A stretch of DNA of 64,000 nucleotides from contig NZ_CP065218.1 of assembly GCF_015767675.1 (NCBI RefSeq), positions 310,001 through 374,000 of the forward strand, read 5' to 3'. Made by a program: the position numbers and the translations under genes. The DNA comes from Vibrio navarrensis (GTDB lineage: Bacteria; Pseudomonadota; Gammaproteobacteria; Enterobacterales; Vibrionaceae). Each line of letters begins with the position of its first letter. The stretch's first letter is position 1. Under the pieces are notes generated by a model. That model did not search any database and had not been told where the DNA came from. It saw only the letters and a program-made list of their open reading frames with translations. Of the stretch, positions 57,251-64,000 are shown piece by piece.

Positions 57251-59200
57251 TTAATCTCGCGCTAGTGCTTCTACTGGATCGAGTTTGGCGGCATTGCTCG
57301 CGGGTAGAAATCCAAAGAGAACGCCAATTAAAGTCGAGCAACTGAATGCTGCGATGATAGAACTTGTTGAATAAATCATTCGAATGTCACTACCCATATA
57401 CCCTAATGCAAAGCCAACAAAGTAAGCCAAGCCTATTCCCATCAAGCCACCTAAAACACAGACTAACACAGCTTCAATCAGAAATTGGCGCAGGATGTCG
57501 GTTTGTCTGGCTCCGACGGCCATACGAATGCCTATCTCCCTCGTGCGCTCGGTAACGGACACCAACATAATATTCATTACCCCAATTCCGCCAACAACCA
57601 GCGAGATAAAGGCGATGGCTGAGATGAGCATGGTCATGGTTGATGAGGTTTTCTCAATGTTTTGGCGAATAGCGTCTGTATTGACTGTAAAGAAATCCTC
57701 GGCACCATGACGCGCTTTGATGAGCGTGATAATCGCCTGTTCAGCCGCTGAACTTGATACATCGTCATTGAGTCTTACCGTAATGTCGTTAACATAGCTT
57801 TGGTTCAGCAATCGGCCCGATACTGTCGAGTAGGGGAGCCAAACATTCAACGTATCGCTGCTGGTAAGGCTATCATCTTGCTCTGCGGTGACACCGATGA
57901 CGCGCACAGGCAATTGACCAAGAAAGATGACCTTACCAATCGGGTCCTCCCCCTGAAATACATCGGTTACGACATTGGCGTCAATGATCGCCACTTGCTC
58001 GAGCGAATCGATACTCTCTTGACTGAAAAACTGCCCTTTATCGAGCTCAAGCCCCTTAACTAGAAAGTAGTCTAAACCCACTCCCTCAACGCTTCCTGTA
58101 TGCGCTTCACTGGCATAACGAATGGCACCATTCGCTCGTACTGTTGGTGTCACGCTATCAACAAATGCAAAGTTTTCGAGTACTTTGGCATCATCCGCAG
58201 TAAGCGTTCGGATACGACCCGAGTGTTTATCACCCCTGCCAGTTCCGGGTTTTATCTCTATCGTGTTGGTGCCCATTTTTGCCATGTTCTCAAGGATGGT
58301 TTGCTGGGAGCCAGTACCCATTGCCACAACCGATACCACCGAGGCGATACCGATGATGATCCCTAACATGGTCAGAAAGGTTCGTAGACGGTTGTTAGAC
58401 ATCGCAAGCAATGCCATCTTAAACGCCTCTAGATAGCGAAAAATGCTGAGTTGTTTGTTGTGATCTTGGATCGCGTTGTTCTCTTTAGCGACAACGTTTG
58501 ATTTAGGTTTATCGTGGTTTTGCTGGTCTTGGATGATTTGACCATCTTTGATCTCAATGACTCGATCAGCAAACGCGGCAACCTTAGGGTCGTGAGTAAC
58601 AAGAATGATGGTATGTCCGTCAGCGTGAAGCTCCTGAATAAGTTGCATCATCTCTTTGCCGCTGTGACTATCGAGCGCACCTGTCGGTTCGTCAGCAAGG
58701 ATCACATCGCCACCATTGACCAGTGCTCGGGCGATACTCACACGCTGCTGCTGACCACCACTTAATTGATTGGGCTTATGAGCAAGGCGCTCCTCTAAAC
58801 CCAATCGAGTGAGTAGCTGCTCGGCTTTCTCACGGCGTTGTTCTTTGGTTGTATTCGCATACAAAGCAGGGATCTCTGCATTCTCAAGCGCCGTTAAGTC
58901 ACTCAGTAGATGATAGCGCTGGAAAATAAATCCGAAGTTTTCTCGTCTTAGTTGTGCAAGCTGATCAGCATCCATATTTGAGACATCCTGACCATCAATC
59001 AGATATTGGCCTTGGGATGGCTTATCAAGACAACCAAGAATGTTCATCAATGTCGATTTGCCTGAGCCAGAAGCGCCGATAATCGCCACCATCTCGCCTC
59101 GATTTATCGTTAGGTCAATGTTGTTCAGTACAGTGAGTGCTTGATCGCCAGATTGGAATGCTCGGCTCACGCCTTTGATTTCTAGTAGTGGATTATTCAT
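57251..59200 (-). CDS. macB: MacB-type ABC transporter (fused ATPase and permease)
   Basis: A 649-residue MacB. N-terminal ATPase domain: Walker [13 protein letters not shown], signature LSGGQQQRV, Walker B VILADEPTGALDS. Then TM1 (about 275-300), a large periplasmic domain (about 300-525) and three C-terminal membrane helices (FtsX domain). With MacA and an outer-membrane TolC-type protein it exports macrolides, peptides or toxins from the periplasm. macA ends 3 bases upstream. Confidence 0.95.
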   Translation of the reverse strand: MNNPLLEIKGVSRAFQSGDQALTVLNNIDLTINRGEMVAIIGASGSGKSTLMNILGCLDKPSQGQYLIDGQDVSNMDADQLAQLRRENFGFIFQRYHLLSDLTALENAEIPALYANTTKEQRREKAEQLLTRLGLEERLAHKPNQLSGGQQQRVSIARALVNGGDVILADEPTGALDSHSGKEMMQLIQELHADGHTIILVTHDPKVAAFADRVIEIKDGQIIQDQQNHDKPKSNVVAKENNAIQDHNKQLSIFRYLEAFKMALLAMSNNRLRTFLTMLGIIIGIASVVSVVAMGTGSQQTILENMAKMGTNTIEIKPGTGRGDKHSGRIRTLTADDAKVLENFAFVDSVTPTVRANGAIRYASEAHTGSVEGVGLDYFLVKGLELDKGQFFSQESIDSLEQVAIIDANVVTDVFQGEDPIGKVIFLGQLPVRVIGVTAEQDDSLTSSDTLNVWLPYSTVSGRLLNQSYVNDITVRLNDDVSSSAAEQAIITLIKARHGAEDFFTVNTDAIRQNIEKTSSTMTMLISAIAFISLVVGGIGVMNIMLVSVTERTREIGIRMAVGARQTDILRQFLIEAVLVCVLGGLMGIGLAYFVGFALGYMGSDIRMIYSTSSIIAAFSCSTLIGVLFGFLPASNAAKLDPVEALARD

Positions 59201-59203
59201 CGC

Positions 59204-60382
59204 TTACATCCTCATTGGGCCTTGGCCGCGTATGGGCATATCGCTAGACGCGGTTGACGAGGCTTGACCAATCACCACCTCATCTCCCTCTTGAAGGCCA
59301 GATGTTATTTCTGCATATACATTATTGTTAAGCCCAACTTCGACCTGTCTTAGCTCCACTTTTCCATCCTTAATAACAGGAACTTGAAAGCCATCTTTGC
59401 CAGAGTTTTGTAGTATTTGCGCTGGGATCATCAAAGCATCATCTGCAATATCAAGAACAATCGATACTTGAGCTGTCATGCCAATGCGTAAGAGTCTGTC
59501 TGGGTTTTGCACCTCGAAGCGTGCGTTGTAGTAGATCGCATCGCTGTCGCCAATTTCTAGATTGCTATCATCACCATTCATTAAGGTCGGGCCCGGTTCA
59601 ATCGAGCGTAATACGCCACTAAAGCGTGTATCTGACTCGCCAAGAATCGAAAAGTAAGCCTGTTGCCCCTCACTGACATAGATAACATCCGCTTCAGAAA
59701 TTTGAGCACGGACTACCATGGTATCGAGATCGGCAATCTCAACAATGGATGGGGTAGATTGATTGGTGTTGACCGTTTGTCCTTCCTCTACTGAAACGTA
59801 CACCACGGTGCCACTCATTGGGGCGTCAATCGTGGTGTAGCTCAGATTTAGACGAGTAGTATCGACGTTGATTTCGGCTTTCTGTTTTTCTGCAACTAAC
59901 TGATCTAATTCAGCTTCGTAGATGGCAAGCTCTGCTTCAGCACTGTCGTAATCCGCTTGTGATGACGCCTTGTTACTTAGCATCGACTTATAGCGCTCAA
60001 AGGTGGAGGTTGATTTCTTGATCATGGCTTGCTTAGCACGAATTTGCGCCTCGATAGAGTCGAGAGAAGCAATCGCTTCTTTTAGCTCATTTTGTTGAGT
60101 GAGGTTGTCTATCTGTCCGATCAACTCTCCTTGCTGGACTTCTTGACCTAACTCGACAGCAATTTGTTCAATTTCTCCGGAGACTTGAGCACCGACGTTA
60201 ACCAATTTATTTGGGTAAAGCACACCATTGGCCAGCACGACATCCTTGATGTTGCCTCTACGCACCATGTCAGTGGTGTACACCATTTCTTGTTGAGCGT
60301 TCTGAGCTTGGTAGTAATATGCGCCGCTACCAATAGAGCCAATCATCAAGCATGTAATCGTTTTGGTTAGTTTTTTCATCAT
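59204..60382 (-). CDS. macA: MacA-type periplasmic adaptor protein
   Basis: A 392-residue membrane-fusion protein: N-terminal membrane anchor (about 5-24), biotinyl-lipoyl halves around a coiled coil (about 90-170), beta-barrel and membrane-proximal domains. Couples MacB to an outer-membrane channel. AGGGGA precedes the twin ATG; first gene of macA-macB-kinase-regulator. No TolC-type gene is nearby. Confidence 0.92.
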   Translation of the reverse strand: MMKKLTKTITCLMIGSIGSGAYYYQAQNAQQEMVYTTDMVRRGNIKDVVLANGVLYPNKLVNVGAQVSGEIEQIAVELGQEVQQGELIGQIDNLTQQNELKEAIASLDSIEAQIRAKQAMIKKSTSTFERYKSMLSNKASSQADYDSAEAELAIYEAELDQLVAEKQKAEINVDTTRLNLSYTTIDAPMSGTVVYVSVEEGQTVNTNQSTPSIVEIADLDTMVVRAQISEADVIYVSEGQQAYFSILGESDTRFSGVLRSIEPGPTLMNGDDSNLEIGDSDAIYYNARFEVQNPDRLLRIGMTAQVSIVLDIADDALMIPAQILQNSGKDGFQVPVIKDGKVELRQVEVGLNNNVYAEITSGLQEGDEVVIGQASSTASSDMPIRGQGPMRM

Positions 60383-61034
60383 ATCCCCTGAAAGGTTAAG
60401 TCGGCTGAATGAACGTTGCCTTGATTGATGATGAAATAATAACTAACAAAGATAGGGGGAAAATGAAGTGCGGGAAATTTTTAAATAACTGAATAGTAAA
60501 GGTTAATCTGAATTGTGAAGAGATAGTGAAGATTATGGTGTGTGCTATGAGACTATAATAAGTATTCGCCATTGATAACTGAAAGATTAGATACAGATAT
60601 CTGCCATTGAATGGAGCTTTTATTCTAAACCATTTTTGTCCACAAATGAGTTACAGGCTCAGAATCATGCTTGTGATCACCGAGCGATTCTGTCGCAATG
60701 AAAATCAGCTTCATCTTATAACATCGCCTAAACTTTTTATGACAAGTTCCCGCTTCGAAAAGCATCAAAAATAGACCAATTTACAGAAAAACATGACAAC
60801 TGCTATAATTAGAGTTGAGGAAAGACATTCATTAACCTAACTCACTGTTAATAATAGATTTTATTAAAAATCGTCAAAGTTTTCGTCTTAGAGCATTTCC
60901 AAGGGTGGAAGTTTATGACCAGAAGTTACAATTTCAAGTAACTGATAGAAGTGCCTTAGCGTATATACTCACTTCTCTAATCCCAATAACCAATGTAATA
61001 TGAAGTAGTCAATCAATCTTAAGGCCATGATAGT
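60383..61034. other. Gap between macA and the metallophosphoesterase gene
   Basis: About 650 AT-rich bases with no supported gene. The first ~100 bases should hold the macA promoter. No clear palindrome or terminator seen. Confidence 0.4.
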
Positions 61035-61829
61035 TTGAAGTTTTACGTTGTCTCCGACCTACATCTCGACATTCAGGGAATACGCCGTGATTATTGGCAT
61101 GACTTCGATAAAGAAGCTACTTTGATCGTTGCAGGTGACACGGCGAACGGTCTCTCAGGCATAGCATACGTAAAGAATGTACTTTGCCGCCACTTTAAAA
61201 CCGTCATCATGATTGCTGGAAACCATGAATGGTATAGCAATAAAAGTAAATCCTACTGTAAAAAAAGCACACTCCTTGGCAACGAATCCATTACCAAATC
61301 TGGCGTTATCAAAGATTATACGAGTTCAGTACTAGTAAAGCTTAAGGCTCATAGCGATACTACTAAAAACCTGTTCTTTTTGAATAATGAATCGATTGAG
61401 TTGGAAGGATGCACTATCTTTGGTGGAACGCTCTGGTTTCCTATTCATACATACTCTGCCGAGCTTGTAGAAGCATATTCTGAGTTGATGAACGACATTA
61501 AGTTTATTGACAGCTCAATGATTGAAGAGCAGTACAAATCGTTCGTTAAGAACCTACCAGAAAAAGTTGATCTTGTTGTTTCACATCATCTTCCTTCTAA
61601 AGAAGCCTTCGCCTCAGAAGTAAATGCCAACAGTGTCTATACTCCCTATTACCAAGCAGGGCTAAGTAATGATTTGATTTCAAGAGCGAGGTTTTGGGTG
61701 GCTGGGCATCAACATGATGCTGTAGAGAAAGTCATCGCTGACGGTAATACCACCTTAATTTGTAACCCCAAAGGATCTGTCCGCTTGAGAACCAGTGGAC
61801 TAATGCCTAAAAAAGCTTATTATCTCTAA
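61035..61829 (+). CDS. Calcineurin-like metallophosphoesterase
   Basis: A 264-residue metallophosphoesterase with the full metal-binding set: DLHLD (residues 8-12), GDT, GNHEWY, SHHLPS and GHQHD. Substrate unknown; members act on nucleotides, phosphoproteins or DNA ends. TTG start with AAGG about 10 bases upstream. It stands alone. Confidence 0.85.
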   Translation: MKFYVVSDLHLDIQGIRRDYWHDFDKEATLIVAGDTANGLSGIAYVKNVLCRHFKTVIMIAGNHEWYSNKSKSYCKKSTLLGNESITKSGVIKDYTSSVLVKLKAHSDTTKNLFFLNNESIELEGCTIFGGTLWFPIHTYSAELVEAYSELMNDIKFIDSSMIEEQYKSFVKNLPEKVDLVVSHHLPSKEAFASEVNANSVYTPYYQAGLSNDLISRARFWVAGHQHDAVEKVIADGNTTLICNPKGSVRLRTSGLMPKKAYYL

Positions 61830-62216
61830 CCACAAGCTAACAAGAAACTTCGGCATTTGAAAGTCCGTCAAGGGTTTCTCTCTACTACTCTTCTTAGTAT
61901 TCAGATGACCAGATCGCGTCTTTGTCCGTTATCTAGTTAAATGTTTTAGGTAATAGCTTTCCCTACCGAACATCCGAAAACTTAATTTTTATAAAATGAT
62001 TTCGGATGGAAATCAAAGTGTACTGTTGTACTAGTAACAATGCCTTACTCAATAACAACATATATCTCAGCTTAAAAAAATAATTACGTAATACTACGAT
62101 TATTTTCATCTGCCGTATCAGATAATTCAACACAATAAAATATTCATAGATAAACAACAAATGTAAAATTACAATTAATTAATAAATATAAAGACAGGAT
62201 ATAAAGGCAAACCAAA
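61830..62216. other. Gap before the IS256-interrupted gene
   Basis: About 390 AT-rich bases. No gene supported; presumably promoter of the interrupted gene. Confidence 0.35.
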
Positions 62217-62680
62217 ATGAATAAATCCACTTTTAAAAATATCACCATCATAGAAAGAGAAAATAAAAGTAAACTCAGACTACGTAAAGGTAAACAGCGC
62301 CAGGATACAATTTTCGAAGTAGACCTAAACACGAAAAGCAACATCTTTAATCATGGCGTTACTAGCTACGCTCGAAGTCTAATTAAATTCAATAATATGG
62401 CGCAGGCAGAACAACTCGATCAGATGGTCGGGACTATTCTTCACGACATTGCTGCTAATAAAACCAAAATAATTAGTGAATTTAAAGAACATATCTTCCG
62501 TGTTAATATAAAAACTGAAAAGATCCAGATTAAAGTAATTAAATCACATAAAGACAAGGTTAAGAAAGCCTTCCGATCAGCTAAATTCAATTGGGACGAT
62601 CTAGCATGGGAAATTAAGAAATCGTCTGCAAACATGAAAAAGGCATCACAGCTAATTCAAGAAATCAAAGATATAGCGAC
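62217..62680 (+). pseudogene. Unknown gene interrupted by IS256 (5' part)
   Basis: From ATG 62217, 154 codons of a lysine-rich, AT-rich gene are intact (FKNITIIERENKSKLRLRKG; QLDQMVGTILHDIAANKTK; KSSANMKKASQLIQEIKDIA). The IS follows directly. Removing the IS and one copy of the 8-bp duplication rejoins the frame as DIA-T-EEDIL to the window edge (63983-64000). No family recognised; the charged helical make-up would suit a phage- or defence-type protein, but that is a guess. Confidence 0.7.
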
Positions 62681-63974
62681 GAGGGCGTTCAGAATTCTGT
62701 GTCAGCTAATTTTGGCTAAATATCTAAGACGTCATCCAAGCGACCTTCAAAATGAATCGCCAGTTGAGACAATGTCATATTCCAATTCTGTATTGGCATT
62801 GTCCATTTCTTAGAAGCATTCAATATCCCAGCATACAGTAGCTTAAGCAAGCTATTTTCATTTGGGAACCCACCCTTAGTTTTGGTCAGTTTACGGAATT
62901 GGCGATGTACGGCTTCAATAGCATTTGTCGTGTAAATAGCCTTTCGGACGTATTCTGGATATTTGAAGTAAACCGATAAATTTGCCCATTTGTTCCGCCA
63001 GGAACGAATCACTATTGGGTATTGCTGTCCCCATTTGGCTTCCAAACGATCCAACTCCATCTCGGCCGCTTCTTTGCTGACAGCCCGATAGACTGGCTTC
63101 AAGTCGGCCATAAACGCCTTCTGATGCTTAGAGGCAACATATTTCATAGAGTTACGGATTTGGTGAATGATGCATTGCTGAACTTCTGTATCAGGATAGA
63201 TGGTTGCTATCGCTTCTGGGAAGCCTGTTAGCCCATCTACGCAGGCGATCAAGATATCTTCAACGCCGCGGTTATACAGATCTGTTAGCACGGAGAGCCA
63301 GTAATTAGCGCCTTCCGACTCTGACAGATAAAGACCGAGCAGCTCCTTTTTCCCCTCAACATCTAAGCCCAATATTGTGTATATCGCTTTGCTAACGTAG
63401 CGTCCGTCTTCTTTGATTTTATAGTGGATGGCATCAAGCCAGACAAAGGGATAAAGTGCATCGAGCGGACGTTGCTGCCACTCCTTCAGCTCAGGTATCA
63501 AACGGTCGGTAACACCTGTGATGGTGGCCTCAGAGACATCAATGCCATACATATCTTCTACGTGACCACGGATATCACGGTAGCTCATACCGAGCGAGAA
63601 CATGGATAGGATCTTACGGTCGATCTCATCGGTCAATTTAGTCTGGTTCTTCTTAACTAACTGGGGTTCAAATGTTCCAGAGCGGTCGCGTGGGGTATCC
63701 AGTTCAAACGTGCCGACAGAAGACTTAATCGTTTTCTTGCTTGAGCCGTTCTTACGGTTAGGTTGCTCATCACCTTCAAGGTGCTGTTCGAGTTCTGCTT
63801 TCAAAGCAGCTTCTGTGATTTGTTTAATGAGCGGAGTTAAGAAGCCATCTTTACCTGTCAGGTCTTGGCCTGACTGAAGGGCTTTAATAGCTTGTTCTAG
63901 ATCGAAGTCTTTGTTCATGTGTCATTCCTGTTTTGTATATCATACTGAAATGACACAGATTTCTAAACACTACC
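62681..63974 (-). mobile_element. IS256-family insertion sequence, apparently intact
   Basis: A 1294-bp element with 24-bp imperfect inverted ends (62681-62704 and 63951-63974; 18 of 24 positions agree, inner TCTGTGTCA identical) and flanking 8-bp direct repeats ATAGCGAC (62673-62680 and 63975-63982). One full-length transposase gene. The clean duplication implies a simple, fairly recent insertion. Confidence 0.92.
62716..63918 (-). CDS. IS256-family transposase
   Basis: A 400-residue mutator-type transposase without internal stops. DDE marks: FVWLDAIHYKIKEDG, CVDGLTGFPEAI and the glutamate in YTTNAIEAVHRQFRKLTKTKG; QQCIIHQIRNSMKYV is also typical. GGAATGACAC precedes its ATG. Probably active. 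Confidence 0.96.
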   Translation of the reverse strand: MNKDFDLEQAIKALQSGQDLTGKDGFLTPLIKQITEAALKAELEQHLEGDEQPNRKNGSSKKTIKSSVGTFELDTPRDRSGTFEPQLVKKNQTKLTDEIDRKILSMFSLGMSYRDIRGHVEDMYGIDVSEATITGVTDRLIPELKEWQQRPLDALYPFVWLDAIHYKIKEDGRYVSKAIYTILGLDVEGKKELLGLYLSESEGANYWLSVLTDLYNRGVEDILIACVDGLTGFPEAIATIYPDTEVQQCIIHQIRNSMKYVASKHQKAFMADLKPVYRAVSKEAAEMELDRLEAKWGQQYPIVIRSWRNKWANLSVYFKYPEYVRKAIYTTNAIEAVHRQFRKLTKTKGGFPNENSLLKLLYAGILNASKKWTMPIQNWNMTLSQLAIHFEGRLDDVLDI

Positions 63975-64000
63975 ATAGCGACAGAGGAAGACATTCTCGC

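Overview
The window looks like a Vibrio genome, most plausibly the second chromosome. Supporting signs are the anaerobic glycerol-3-phosphate dehydrogenase genes glpA/glpB, ppsA divergent from its regulator ppsR, and the Vibrio-type choline operon betI-betB-betA-choXWV. Species cannot be fixed from the sequence alone. The first 22 kb is compact and moderately GC-rich. From about 22 kb onward the window becomes a mosaic of insertion sequences, gene fragments and AT-rich accessory genes between more ordinary chromosomal blocks.

Layout. 1-8.7 kb: glpAB, a sterol-desaturase-like membrane enzyme, a DUF2804 protein, an AraC-type regulator, a CSS/EAL phosphodiesterase and ppsR. 8.9-11.5 kb: ppsA and a small membrane ORF. 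11.6-22.2 kb: an osmoprotection island in which choline is imported (choXWV) and oxidised to glycine betaine (betAB, controlled by betI). A complete second proVWX transporter is transcribed divergently. 22.2-24.6 kb: an ISAs1 element between broken genes, one a likely M60-type peptidase tail. 25-31.5 kb: a cold-shock protein with an RNase R paralogue, a DgcN/DUF1611 protein, NhaA and small proteins. 32.3-33.7 kb: a Crp-family regulator and a CsbD-type stress gene pair. 34-41 kb: a complete minus-strand N-type F-ATPase operon (atpDCQRBEFAG) with a sodium-type c subunit. 41.3-43.1 kb: a BenE-type transporter divergent from an XRE-cupin regulator, with palindromic operators between them.

43.2-53.4 kb is the most unusual part. 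An ABC-type ATPase is followed by a protein with a PD-(D/E)XK-like pattern, a candidate defence pair, and the pair lies between two short copies of what looks like the 3' tail of ackA. Next comes a large AT-rich helicase-like gene resembling plasmid or element replication proteins. Just upstream of it is a tandem array of 185-bp palindrome-rich repeats. A nested transposon (an IS1-family copy inside a short element with IS903-like ends) lies between gene and repeats. An IS3 remnant and a 'mobile mystery protein' A/B (HTH + Fic) pair follow. That pair has three evenly spaced operator-like palindromes and is flanked by 17-bp direct repeats.

53.5-60.4 kb: a MarR regulator with twin palindromes divergent from DUF2798 and DUF3861 genes, then macA-macB with a BaeSR-like two-component system. 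61-64 kb: a metallophosphoesterase, then an unknown gene split by an intact IS256-family element with an 8-bp target duplication. The interrupted reading frame can be rejoined across the element.
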